From Arthrobacter pullicola (GTDB taxonomy: Bacteria > Actinomycetota > Actinomycetes > Actinomycetales > Micrococcaceae): a stretch of 64,000 nucleotides of DNA. The position numbers and the translations under genes are program-made. The notes below the pieces were generated by a model that was not told the origin of the DNA, searched no databases, and worked only from the letters and a program-made list of their open reading frames with translations. The stretch is taken from positions 310,001 through 374,000 of the forward strand of contig NZ_JACSQC010000001.1 in assembly GCF_014836875.1 (NCBI RefSeq). The letters run 5' to 3'. How positions within the stretch are numbered: the stretch's first letter is position 1; every line of letters begins with the position of its first letter. This document shows positions 8,768-17,292 of this stretch, one piece after another.

Positions 8768-8839
8768 GGCTGACTCCTTGTCCCTGGCGGGCCCCTCCTA
8801 CGGAACCGACGCAGGAACGACAGCCGAAATAGTCTGTTT

Positions 8840-8850
8840 CTTATAGCCTA
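8840..8850. promoter_or_regulatory. CTTATAGCCTA motif upstream of gntR (candidate operator)
   Basis: CTTATAGCC resembles the CTTATAACC and CTATAAG words in the divergent tctC/aconitase promoter region. Finding related words before both the regulator and its likely targets fits autoregulation by the GntR protein. Assignment is by similarity and position only. Confidence 0.3.
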
Positions 8851-8888
8851 CCGGCGCGCTGGGCACCGGGACCGGGCGGAATTGCGGC

Positions 8889-8929
8889 GGCGGACACCGC
8901 GGGGCCTGAGCAGCCACGCGGTGTCCGCC
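8889..8929 (-). terminator. Hairpin terminator after tctA
   Basis: Perfect 12-bp arms, GGCGGACACCGC at 8889-8900 and GCGGTGTCCGCC at 8918-8929, with a 17-base loop, begin 12 bp beyond the tctA stop. It separates the transporter operon from the regulator gene. No T-run follows. Confidence 0.6.
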
Positions 8930-8940
8930 CCGGAAAGGGC

Positions 8941-10446
8941 CTAGACGTCCGCCCGGGCGCGCGTGGTGATTCTCCGCCAGAGCGTGTAGATGATGACGAT
9001 GGCCAGGACCCCGTAGAGAGCCCAGGTGATGGGGCTGCTGACCAGTATCGAAACCTCGCCGCCACTGGACATCATTGCGTTCCGCAGGCTGGTTTCCGCC
9101 AGCGGGCCGAGCACCACCCCGATCATGATCGGGGCCAGCGGAAAACCATAGCGGCGCAGAATGAAGCCCAGGAAGCCAATGGCCAGGACAATCAGCAGGT
9201 CAGACACCGCGGCACTGGTCGCGTAGACGCCCAAGCCGCAAAAGACCGTGATGCCGGCAAACAGGTAGTGCTTGGGAATGAGCAGCAGCTTGGCCCAGAG
9301 CGGGGCGAACGGCAGGTTAAGGACCAGCAGCATCACCAGGCCCACGAAGAGGCTGGCCAGGAGTGCCCAGACCAGGTCCGGGTTGCGTTCAAAGAGCAGC
9401 GGCCCGGGCTGCAGGCCGTACTGCTGGAAGGCAGCCAGCATGATCGCAGCCGTGGCGGAGGTCGGCAGGCCCAGCGCCAGCAGGGCACCCATCGCGGTGC
9501 CGGAGGTGGCGTTGCCTGCGGCTTCCGGAGCGGCCACACCACGGATGGCTCCCTTGCCGAACTGCGGGTTGCGGCGTTTACGGTCCAGCCGCCGTTCCGT
9601 CCCGTACGCCATGAAGGTCGGCACTTCGGCGCCGCCCACGGGGATGACGCCGAAGGGCACGCCAAAGGCGGTTCCCCGGAGCCAAGCCGGCAGAGCCTCG
9701 CGGAACTCGCGCTTGGACAGGTAGGGGCGGCCGGAAACAGCGATCGCGGACAGGGCGGGATCCCGGTGGATCCGGGAGGCAACGTGCAGGACCTCACCCA
9801 GGGCCAGGACTCCGACCGTGATGACGATGATGCTGATGCCGTCAAAGAGCTGGGGCATATCCGCAGTGAACCGGGAGGCACCTGAAATGCCGTCGATGCC
9901 CACGACGGCGAGGGCCAAGCCGATGCCCAGAGCGGCCAGTCCCTTGATGACGGAATCGGACACGACCGATGCCGTCGCGATGAACGCGAATAACGCCAGG
10001 GCGAAATACTCGGCAGGACCAAACATCACGGCGAGGTCCGCGAGTTTCGGTGCGAAGAAAACCACCAGTGTGGTCGCGATCAGGCCGCCGATGAAGGCGC
10101 CAATGGCTGAGGTGGCTAGCGCCTGCGGAGCCCGCCCCAGCTTGGCCATGCGATGGCCTTCAAAAGTGGTGGCAATTGCCGTGGATCCGCCGGGCGTATT
10201 CATCAGGATGCCCATGGTGGAGTCGCCGAACAGGCCGCCAAAGTAGACGCCGGCGAACATGATGAAGGCTCCGACCGGATCCAGGCTGAAGGTCACCGGG
10301 AGCAGCAGTGCAACGGCCATCGAGGAACCCAGGCCGGGCAGGACGCCAACGGCGGTGCCGAGGAACGCCCCCACGAAAACCCAGAGCAGGTTCATGGGAG
10401 TCAGCGCCTGGGAGAAGCCCTCCATAAGCAGGGATAGGGATTCCAT
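8941..10446 (-). CDS. tctA: Tripartite tricarboxylate transporter, large permease TctA
   Basis: 501 aa, highly hydrophobic with about ten to twelve helices. The N-terminal family signature [20 protein letters not shown] and the conserved [18 protein letters not shown] and [11 protein letters not shown] segments identify TctA. It forms the transmembrane channel of a secondary transporter that takes up carboxylates delivered by a periplasmic-type binding protein. Its ATG overlaps the tctB stop (ATGA). It is the last gene of the operon tctC-usp-tctB-tctA. Confidence 0.93.
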   Translation of the reverse strand: MESLSLLMEGFSQALTPMNLLWVFVGAFLGTAVGVLPGLGSSMAVALLLPVTFSLDPVGAFIMFAGVYFGGLFGDSTMGILMNTPGGSTAIATTFEGHRMAKLGRAPQALATSAIGAFIGGLIATTLVVFFAPKLADLAVMFGPAEYFALALFAFIATASVVSDSVIKGLAALGIGLALAVVGIDGISGASRFTADMPQLFDGISIIVITVGVLALGEVLHVASRIHRDPALSAIAVSGRPYLSKREFREALPAWLRGTAFGVPFGVIPVGGAEVPTFMAYGTERRLDRKRRNPQFGKGAIRGVAAPEAAGNATSGTAMGALLALGLPTSATAAIMLAAFQQYGLQPGPLLFERNPDLVWALLASLFVGLVMLLVLNLPFAPLWAKLLLIPKHYLFAGITVFCGLGVYATSAAVSDLLIVLAIGFLGFILRRYGFPLAPIMIGVVLGPLAETSLRNAMMSSGGEVSILVSSPITWALYGVLAIVIIYTLWRRITTRARADV

Positions 10447-10994
10447 CAGCCGTAGATTCCTTCCAGGATGCCGCCAGGCAGGTTGAGGCCCAGTCCGGCG
10501 CCGAAGGCCAGCTGGATGCAGGAGGAAAACACCAGGGCGAGCCCGATGTCGAATAGCGGGCGCTTACTGCCCAAGGCACGGGACACGCCCCAGAACAGCA
10601 GAGCTGCGGAGAGCAGCCAGCCAACGGGCACCAGCAGCAGCGCGAAAGCCAGGAAGGAGAAGAATACGAGTCCCAGCGACTTCCAGTCCGTGTAGAAACG
10701 GTGTTCTGCAGGCCCGGCCGGCTTCGGATCGGGGTTGCGCACCGTCTGGATTGCCAAAAGACCTGCCAGGACGAAGACGGCCGTGGCAATCAGGATCGGG
10801 AAGAAGGTGGGGCCCGGCGATTTGGCGCCTTCCGGCACATCCATGGTGATAATGCCGGCGACCAGGTAGGCGCCGATGGCAGCCAGGATGCCTGCCACTA
10901 CCAAACCGCTGCGTCCGGTCCAGAAACCGTCCGCGGTGGTGCCTTCCGGGGTGGGGTCCGCTGTTTCTGTGCCGTCCCGTGCCTCAGTCGTCAT
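10446..10994 (-). CDS. tctB: Tripartite tricarboxylate transporter, small permease TctB
   Basis: 182 aa with four predicted helices (for example SGLVVAGILAAIGAYLVAGI and two closely spaced helices near 105-160) preceded by a polar N-terminal stretch of about 25 residues; this matches the small TctB subunit. Sequence conservation in this family is low, so the call leans on its place between tctC and tctA. Its first 11 bases overlap the end of the universal stress protein gene, and its stop overlaps tctA. Confidence 0.87.
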   Translation of the reverse strand: MTTEARDGTETADPTPEGTTADGFWTGRSGLVVAGILAAIGAYLVAGIITMDVPEGAKSPGPTFFPILIATAVFVLAGLLAIQTVRNPDPKPAGPAEHRFYTDWKSLGLVFFSFLAFALLLVPVGWLLSAALLFWGVSRALGSKRPLFDIGLALVFSSCIQLAFGAGLGLNLPGGILEGIYG

Positions 10995-11361
10995 CGGACG
11001 CTGCCTTCACGGTCAGCACCGGAACCTGGGAACCCAGGATGATGGTCTGGGCGTCGGAACCAAGAATGATCTTGCTGACCCGGGAGCGGTTCCGGACGCC
11101 GATGATGATCAGGTGCGCCGCGATTTCCGCAGAGGTATCAAGCAGTTCCTCTGCCGCGTGCCGTCCCTGGGGATCGCGTTCAAGGAGCTTTGCGCCGGCG
11201 GTCAATGCAGTCTCAAGGGCGGCGTCGCTGCCTGCTGCCGGAGGATTCTCCGTCAGCGGGAAGATGGTCACCGGCATGCCGGTGGACTCTGCGGCACTAA
11301 GGCCGTGGCGGAGGGCAGCTTCTCCCTCAGTGGTGGTCGTGTATCCAACCAGGATTGTCAT
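10984..11361 (-). CDS. Universal stress protein (UspA family)
   Basis: 125 aa, one Usp domain. It starts MTILVGYTTTTEGEAALRHG and ends with the nucleotide-binding pattern GVRNRSRVSKIILGSDAQTIIL (the G-2x-G-9x-G[ST] type) and a closing VPVLTVK strand. Such proteins bind ATP and modulate stress or transporter activity. Its position inside a tct operon, 25 bp after tctC and overlapping tctB by 11 bp, implies co-translation with the transporter and possibly a dedicated accessory role. Confidence 0.87.
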   Translation of the reverse strand: MTILVGYTTTTEGEAALRHGLSAAESTGMPVTIFPLTENPPAAGSDAALETALTAGAKLLERDPQGRHAAEELLDTSAEIAAHLIIIGVRNRSRVSKIILGSDAQTIILGSQVPVLTVKAASDDD

Positions 11362-11385
11362 GGTGTCTCCAGCGCTAGGGGGGCT

Positions 11386-12402
11386 TTAGTAGCCCAGGTC
11401 ATTCCAGATGTCATTGACGGCCGAGGTCTCCTCGGCAATAAAACGTTCGAATTCCTCGCCGGCCAGGAACCTGTCGGTCCACTGGTTGCGCTCGATCGCA
11501 TCGCGCCACTGCGGCGTATCAACCACTTCAGCGAGGATGGCCTGAAGCTCCTGCTTCTGCTCGTCGCTGATGCCCGGCGGTCCGACAATTCCGCGCCAGT
11601 TGGTGAGCTCAATGTCGTAGCCCAGTTCCTTCAGGGTGGGAACGTCGATGGACCCCACCGGTTCCGGAGCCGAAACCGCAAGGGCCTTCAGCCGCCCGGC
11701 CTCGATCTGGTCCGCGAAGTCCACGTAGCCGCTCACCGACGCCTTGATGGTGCCGGACATGAGGGAGGTGGCCAGTTCGCCGCCGCCGGAGTAGGCAATG
11801 TAGTTCACCGCGGTGGGGTCGATCCCGCTGGCCTGCGCCAGCTGCGTGATGATCATTTGGTCCACGCTGCCAAGCGAGCCGCCGCCGAAGGCGAAGGATT
11901 TGGGATTCTGCTGCCAGTCAGAAACCAGTTCATCCACGGAGTTGTAGGGGGAATCCGCCGGGACCACCAGGACGTCGTAGTCCTCGGTGATGCGGGCCAG
12001 CGGGGTGACATCCTCCAGCGTGGTTTCGGAGCCGTTGATGTTGATGGCTCCGAGCATGGTGATGCCCATCATCATGACGGTGGTGTTCTCACCCTCCATG
12101 CCGGCGAACTTGGTCAGCCCGATGGTTCCTCCGGCTCCCGGGATATTCACCACCTGGGCATTGTTGACGATGCCTTGGGCACGCATGGCCTGCTGCGCCT
12201 CGCGGGCGGCTCCGTCCCAGCCGCCGCCGGCCCCGGCCGGAGCGATGATGGTCAACTGGCTGCGCGCATCGTCACCGCTTCCGCTGGCAGAGGCATCAAC
12301 CGACGCCATAACCACGGCGGCAGCGCCGAGGACGGCGAAAACAGCCATTGCTGTGCGTCTGGCTAGGCGTGGGCGCACTGTGGGCTCGACGCTGGGCTTC
12401 AC
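11386..12402 (-). CDS. tctC: Tripartite tricarboxylate transporter substrate-binding protein TctC
   Basis: 338 aa. It has a twin-Arg-rich N-region, a hydrophobic signal segment (residues about 18-42) and no clear lipobox. The mature part starts with LTIIAPAGAGGGWD, the TctC/Bug-family ligand loop, and continues with VVNIPGAGGTIGLTKF and YSGGGELATSLMSG. It captures the carboxylate outside the membrane for TctAB. It is the first gene of the operon and diverges from an aconitase-family gene, which points to a tricarboxylate such as citrate, methylcitrate, aconitate or tricarballylate as substrate. Confidence 0.9.
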   Translation of the reverse strand: MKPSVEPTVRPRLARRTAMAVFAVLGAAAVVMASVDASASGSGDDARSQLTIIAPAGAGGGWDGAAREAQQAMRAQGIVNNAQVVNIPGAGGTIGLTKFAGMEGENTTVMMMGITMLGAININGSETTLEDVTPLARITEDYDVLVVPADSPYNSVDELVSDWQQNPKSFAFGGGSLGSVDQMIITQLAQASGIDPTAVNYIAYSGGGELATSLMSGTIKASVSGYVDFADQIEAGRLKALAVSAPEPVGSIDVPTLKELGYDIELTNWRGIVGPPGISDEQKQELQAILAEVVDTPQWRDAIERNQWTDRFLAGEEFERFIAEETSAVNDIWNDLGY

Positions 12403-12472
12403 GGCCGATTCCTTCCGGTGGAACTATCGATGAGCAGGGTTTCAAACACTGTGACGCTGGCCACAAAAATAC

Positions 12473-12596
12473 CCTATAACGTGTGAACTATAAGTGTCGA
12501 CTTGGCACCTGGCCGTTGGGGCCGTGTTTGCCCCGCATATTTCGGCCGGGCCGGCCGATGATGGCGTAGATTCGGTATAGCTTATAACCTGTAACG
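12473..12596. promoter_or_regulatory. Divergent tctC/aconitase control region with CTATAA-type repeats
   Basis: Two direct repeats, CTATAAC (12474-12480) and CTATAAG (12488-12494), lie 14 bp apart, about one and a half helix turns. A second site, GGTATAGCTTATAACCTG (12575-12592), sits immediately before the aconitase start. The words are A+T-rich in otherwise G+C-rich DNA and resemble the motif before gntR. They may combine -10 elements with GntR operators. Confidence 0.4.
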
Positions 12597-12612
12597 GATG
12601 AAAGAGGGCGAA

Positions 12613-15258
12613 ATGGTGAGTGGTGCCGCAGCGAAGGACTGGACCACGGAGTTCCGGGTCAATGGACAGGACTTCCGCGCCGTTGACGCCCGCGCGGCCC
12701 TGGGCGGGGACTTTTACCGCCTGCCGGTAGTCCTGCGGCTGCTCGCTGAAAACACCCTGCGCAATTCCTCCGCCCGGGAGAGCGCGCGGACGGTGGAGAA
12801 CCTCCGGGGCTGGCTGGATGCACGGACATCCCTGGAAGAGCTGGAATTCTGGCCAGGGCGCATCCTGATGCATGACACCACCAGCACCCCGGCACTGGTG
12901 GACATCGCGGGAATGCGGAACTCCCTGGCCGAGGCCGGGCTCGACCCCTCCGTGCTGAACCCGGTGGTCCCGGTGGATGTATCGATTGACCATTCCCTGG
13001 CCGTGGAAGAGTACGGCCGTCCCGATGCCGCCGGGCGCAACCTGGTCCACGAGTACCGCCGGAACAAAGAGCGTTACAGCTTCCTAAAATGGGCTGCGCA
13101 GGGCATGGAAACGGTCCGCATTAATCCGCCGGGCACCGGCATCATGCACACGATCAATCTTGAACAGCTGGCCACCGTGGTCACCACGGTCGACGACGGC
13201 GCCGGCGGGCCGGCGTGGGCCGTGCCGGACATGATGATCGGCACGGACAGCCACACGCCCATGATCAACGGAGCGGGCGTGCTCGGCTGGGGTGTGGGCG
13301 GGCTGGAGGCCCAGACCGTTATGTTCGGGATGCCCACCACCCTCCGGATCCCCGACGTCGTGGGCGTCCGGCTGACAGGTGCCCTGCCCCGCGGAGCGAC
13401 GGCGACCGACCTGGCGCTGACGGTGACGCACCTGCTGCGCGCAATGGGTGTGTCGGGGGAGTTCATCGAGTTCTACGGGCCGGGAGTCTCCAGCCTGAGT
13501 GTCGGCCAGCGTGCGGTGGTGGCCAATATGGCCCCGGAGTACGGGGCGACAACGGGGTTCTTTCCGGTGGATCAGCAGGTGCTGGACTATCTGCGCCATA
13601 CCGGGCGCAGCGAGTCCCAGCGTGCGCTGGTGGAGCAGTACGCCAAGGCGTGCGGCTTCTGGTTTGATCCCGGGGCCAGCCCCGAGTACAGCCGCAGCAC
13701 CACCGTGGACCTCACCACCGTCCAGCTGCGCGCCGCCGGGCCGCGCCGCCCCCAGGACCTGCTGGCCCTGGGCAGTATCCCGGAGGCACTGGCTGCTGAG
13801 GGAGTGCTCACGGGCGAACCGGCGTCGGACATGCCCCGCTTCCCCGTCGCGCTCGCCGCCATTACCAGCTGCACCAACACCACGGACCCCAAGCTGTTGA
13901 TCGCTGCCGGCCTGGTGGCACGCAAAGCGCGGCAGCTGGGACTGCGGCCCGCGCCCTGGGTCAAAACCTCCCTGGCCCCCGGATCACCGGCCGCTTCGAG
14001 CTACCTTTCGCGTTCCGGTCTGCTGGAGGACCTGGGCGCCGTCGGGTTCGACATCGTCGGCTTCGGGTGCACCACCTGCATCGGCAACCCCGGCCCGCTC
14101 CAGGGCTCTGTTAAATCGAACGTTGATGCGGGGCGGGTTCGTGCGGTGGCGGTCCTTTCGGGGAACCGGAATTTCCCGGGCCGGGTGCATCCGGATCTTG
14201 ACCTGGGCTTCATTATGTCCCCGCCCCTGGTGGTTGCCTACGCACTGGCGGGCCGTGCGGACGTGGATCTCACGACCTACGACTTCCTGGCCGGGACGGG
14301 GCAGGCTCCGCTGAGGCTCGCGGACCTGCTGCCAGACCAGGCGGAAATCGATGCGGTGTGGGAACGCGGACAGGATCCCGCCGACTTCGCCCGGGACTTT
14401 TCCGTGGCCGTCCGGAACCCGATGTGGTCCCGTCTCGAGGCACCGGACGGACCGCTTTTCCCCTGGGCGGAAGACTCCACCATCCTGCGCCGGCCACCGT
14501 TTGCCTCGGTCTCGGAGGGCAGTCAGCTGGGCAGATACACGGCCCATCCGCTGCTGGTCCTGGGCGATGACATCACCACGGACCACATCTCACCGGCCAG
14601 TGCCATTCCCGCCACGGGGTTCGTGGCGGATTTCCTGGTCGAGCGGGGTGAGGACCGGCACGACCTGAATGTCTTCGCCTCCCGAAGGGGCAACTGGGAA
14701 GTGATGCTGCGTGGAGCGTTCCATAACAAAACCGTGGTGAACCAGCTGGCGGCGGGCATCCCGGACGGGCTGCCGGTGGGGCATACCGTGCACGCCCCCA
14801 GCGGGGAAATCCTGCCGCTCTTCGAAGCAGCTGAGAAATACCGCCTGGACGGGCACTCCGTGGTGGTTGTGGCCGGAGAACGCTTTGGCACCGGTTCCTC
14901 CCGGGACTGGGCGGCAAAGGTGCAGCGGTTGCTCGGTGTCCGGGCCGTCCTGGCCGGCAGTTTTGAGCGGATCCACCGCTCCAACCTCATTGGGATGGGC
15001 ATCCTGCCCCTGACCGTCACGGCGGAAGCCGGTGCCAAACTCAGGGCCATGCGCCCGGGTGACACCCTGGAGATCCAGGCCGGCGCGGAAGACCTTGCCC
15101 CGCGTGCCGGAATCCCCGTCATCCTCCACACCGCAGACGGGCACCGGGAAGAGTTCACCGCCACGGCAGCCGTGGAAACCGGGCTGGATGTGAGTCTCCT
15201 GCGTGCCGGCGGTGTCATCCCGTCGCTGCTGCGCCAGACCATGGCGGCCATGCCCTGA
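12613..15258 (+). CDS. Aconitase-family hydratase (AcnD/AcnA-like), [4Fe-4S] enzyme
   Basis: 881 aa from the ATG at 12613, chosen over the ATG at 12598 because GAGGG lies just before it. Substrate loop MIGTDSHTPMINGAGVLGWG, cluster cysteines in AAITSCTNTTDP and GFGCTTCIGNPG, and swivel-domain GTGSSRDWAAK are intact. Phrases such as LSGNRNFPGRVHP, SPPLVVAYALAG and the C-terminal LAPRAGIPVIL...LLRAGGVI recall AcnD, the Fe/S 2-methylcitrate dehydratase, more than housekeeping AcnA. No prpB/prpC partner is present. Divergence from a tct operon suggests hydration or dehydration of the imported tricarboxylate. A housekeeping aconitase would be expected elsewhere. Confidence 0.85.
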   Translation: MVSGAAAKDWTTEFRVNGQDFRAVDARAALGGDFYRLPVVLRLLAENTLRNSSARESARTVENLRGWLDARTSLEELEFWPGRILMHDTTSTPALVDIAGMRNSLAEAGLDPSVLNPVVPVDVSIDHSLAVEEYGRPDAAGRNLVHEYRRNKERYSFLKWAAQGMETVRINPPGTGIMHTINLEQLATVVTTVDDGAGGPAWAVPDMMIGTDSHTPMINGAGVLGWGVGGLEAQTVMFGMPTTLRIPDVVGVRLTGALPRGATATDLALTVTHLLRAMGVSGEFIEFYGPGVSSLSVGQRAVVANMAPEYGATTGFFPVDQQVLDYLRHTGRSESQRALVEQYAKACGFWFDPGASPEYSRSTTVDLTTVQLRAAGPRRPQDLLALGSIPEALAAEGVLTGEPASDMPRFPVALAAITSCTNTTDPKLLIAAGLVARKARQLGLRPAPWVKTSLAPGSPAASSYLSRSGLLEDLGAVGFDIVGFGCTTCIGNPGPLQGSVKSNVDAGRVRAVAVLSGNRNFPGRVHPDLDLGFIMSPPLVVAYALAGRADVDLTTYDFLAGTGQAPLRLADLLPDQAEIDAVWERGQDPADFARDFSVAVRNPMWSRLEAPDGPLFPWAEDSTILRRPPFASVSEGSQLGRYTAHPLLVLGDDITTDHISPASAIPATGFVADFLVERGEDRHDLNVFASRRGNWEVMLRGAFHNKTVVNQLAAGIPDGLPVGHTVHAPSGEILPLFEAAEKYRLDGHSVVVVAGERFGTGSSRDWAAKVQRLLGVRAVLAGSFERIHRSNLIGMGILPLTVTAEAGAKLRAMRPGDTLEIQAGAEDLAPRAGIPVILHTADGHREEFTATAAVETGLDVSLLRAGGVIPSLLRQTMAAMP

Positions 15259-15264
15259 TGCCCG

Positions 15265-15297
15265 GCGGGCCGGGCCGGGAGAGCCGGCCCGGCCCGC
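15265..15297. terminator. Strong bidirectional hairpin between aconitase and glycosyltransferase genes
   Basis: Perfect 14-bp arms (GCGGGCCGGGCCGG at 15265-15278 and its complement at 15284-15297) enclose a GAGAG loop. It lies between convergent genes and can serve both strands. Confidence 0.75.
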
Positions 15298-15316
15298 ACC
15301 GGGGGTACGCCGTGCG

Positions 15317-16276
15317 TTATTCCTTCCGCAGCCTGTCGGCGGTGACATCGCTGCCGTGCCGAAGGGCGGCGTTGTTAATCGCTGCCCGGGCGTCGATGCC
15401 TGTTGCCATGGACTGCTGCAGCGGAGAGGAAGGTTGGGCAGACTGAGGGGCCGGTTCGGCTAGCCTGCACGGCTCGGAGCCGGTACCGCCGCGGATCAGG
15501 CCGCGCCGGCGGAATCCCTCCAGCCAGCCGCCCATGGGCCAGGTGCCCCAGCGTTCGTGGAACAGGTTTGCGTTGCGGACAATGTCCGCAAGGTGCTGCA
15601 CCGGCGGATCCTGGGTGGGATGCCACTGATGGTAGGCGCGGGATCCGCCCACCCACGCCAGTCCCACGCCCTTCTGCCCGGCGAGCCGGGCGAAGTCGGT
15701 ATCTTCCCCGCCGTAGCCGGTGTAGTCCTCGCAGAAACCGCCGATCCGCTGCCAGGTTTCGGCCGTGACGGCGAAGGAGAGGGACCAGAACAGGTCCGGA
15801 TTGCTGTCCGGAACAATGCTGCCCGGTTCCGGCGCCGGCCGGGCAGGATGTGGTGCGTCCAGGTCCTGGAGCCGGAGCAGGTCGTAGCCGTCCGGGCCGG
15901 GCGGATCCAGATAGGTCACCGGTCCGCAGAGCAGGCGGCCGCCCGCCTGCTCTGCGGCGGCCGCATAGCCGGAAACCAGATCCGGGCCGGGGAGGCAGTC
16001 CACGTCGAGGAAGACCAGCAGGTCTGCGCCGCGCTCCAGTGCCGCCTGGGCACCGGCGTTGCGCGCGCTCGCCAGCGGAAGACTGCTGCCGGAGGCCGGG
16101 ACGTTCAGGACTGTCCCGGGCAGCCGGGGGTCCCGGACGCGGGCGCCGACGGCCGGATCGTTCATGGCCACCACCACATAGTCATCCACGGAACGTGAGG
16201 ACCGCAGCAGGGCCCGCTGCTGGGCGGCCAGGTGCCTGTGGCGGCCCTGCGCCAGGGTGATGACGGCGATCTTCAT
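15317..16276 (-). CDS. Glycosyltransferase family 2 protein
   Basis: 319 aa from the ATG at 16276 (its ATGA overlaps the previous stop; a longer frame would run deep into the upstream gene). A Rossmann-like start MKIAVITLAQGRHRHL is followed by the nucleotide-sugar metal motif FLDVDC (about residue 91) and the acceptor-side motif GYGGEDTDFARL near 195, both typical of GT-A fold family 2 enzymes with a galactosyltransferase-type C-domain. No membrane helix is seen. The last 60 residues are low-complexity. It is the fourth gene of a glycosyltransferase operon. Confidence 0.83.
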   Translation of the reverse strand: MKIAVITLAQGRHRHLAAQQRALLRSSRSVDDYVVVAMNDPAVGARVRDPRLPGTVLNVPASGSSLPLASARNAGAQAALERGADLLVFLDVDCLPGPDLVSGYAAAAEQAGGRLLCGPVTYLDPPGPDGYDLLRLQDLDAPHPARPAPEPGSIVPDSNPDLFWSLSFAVTAETWQRIGGFCEDYTGYGGEDTDFARLAGQKGVGLAWVGGSRAYHQWHPTQDPPVQHLADIVRNANLFHERWGTWPMGGWLEGFRRRGLIRGGTGSEPCRLAEPAPQSAQPSSPLQQSMATGIDARAAINNAALRHGSDVTADRLRKE

Positions 16277-17292
16277 GCGTCCACCTCTGCCGGTGCTCCG
16301 GCACGGTCTGCAACCGCGGTGAGGATCCGCGCGGCGCGGGCCGCTCCACGTCCGTCGTTCCAGGCGTGCCACTGTCTGCCGTCCAGCCCTCCGGCGGTTT
16401 CCAGAACCTCCCGCCAATCCGTCCGGGCGAAGGTTGAGGAGACGATGACCGGCAGATCCTGCAGTTTTGCCAGTGCCCGCGCCGTGGTGAACTGCTCCTG
16501 ATACGGACGTTCCTGCGGCACGATCAGCGCCGGGATGCCGGCAGCTGCTGCGTCGGCCACCGCCCCCTGCCCGGCATGGGTCACCACGAACGACGCCGCC
16601 CGCAGATGGGGGAGGGGATCGCCGGTCCGGTTGTCCGGTGTGGTTCCCACCGCCACCCAGTCCACGCCCGGCGTCTGGCGGCGCGCGTCCTGGATATCGT
16701 CGTCGCTCATCCCGCCGCCGCCGGCGCCCCCGAGGACCAGGACCTGCTCAATGCGGCGGGGCAGCCGGCCGGACTGCACCGGCACCCCGGAGATCGCGCC
16801 CAGCGGGTGCAGTTTCCCGGCCAGGCCGGCATCCGCCGTGCGGAGCATGTCCGGAGCAGCGGCCGGCCAGGCGGCAATCACGGCGTCGGAGATCCCGAAT
16901 CCCAGAGTGTGGGCCGGATCTGTCCGGACGCCCGGCAGTGCCACCGAAACCACGGGTACCCCGTGCAGGCGCGCGAGGACGGCAACTTCCACGGACACAT
17001 CCGCCACCAGCAGAGCCGGGGCGGCATCCCGGATCCAGGCCGAAAGCCGGGCCATGCGGCCGCGCAGCCCTGCGTCATCACGCGGAACCCAGTGCAGGAA
17101 ACCGTTGGCGTCAACGCTTTGCGGCTGGCTGGAGGCATCGTCGCGCTCCAGCTGGATCCAGGGACCGTGCCATTCAGGCGGGCAGGCCAGGGAGGATAAC
17201 CCGGTGACGCTGCCCGTGGGCAGCTCCGCGGCGATGGCCAGGGCGCGGCGGAGGTGTCCCCTGCCGTGATGGTGGATGTAGTAGCCGATCAC
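16273..17292 (-). CDS. MurG/GT28-like glycosyltransferase
   Basis: 339 aa, GT-B type. The N-terminus MIGYYIHHHGRGHLRRALAI carries the His/Gly-rich phosphate loop found in GT1/GT28 proteins. The C-terminal half has VLGGAGGGGMSDDDI, the donor site around FVVTHAGQGAVADAAAAGIP and the conserved VPQERPYQEQ. It is soluble by sequence, so it probably acts on a cytosolic or membrane-surface acceptor. It overlaps both neighbours by ATGA, so it is made in step with them. Confidence 0.78.
   Translation of the reverse strand: MIGYYIHHHGRGHLRRALAIAAELPTGSVTGLSSLACPPEWHGPWIQLERDDASSQPQSVDANGFLHWVPRDDAGLRGRMARLSAWIRDAAPALLVADVSVEVAVLARLHGVPVVSVALPGVRTDPAHTLGFGISDAVIAAWPAAAPDMLRTADAGLAGKLHPLGAISGVPVQSGRLPRRIEQVLVLGGAGGGGMSDDDIQDARRQTPGVDWVAVGTTPDNRTGDPLPHLRAASFVVTHAGQGAVADAAAAGIPALIVPQERPYQEQFTTARALAKLQDLPVIVSSTFARTDWREVLETAGGLDGRQWHAWNDGRGAARAARILTAVADRAGAPAEVDA

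Noticed and set aside
10876-12366. 496-codon plus-strand frame
   Set aside because: Antisense to tctB, usp and tctC; rich in Gly, Arg and His with no domain.
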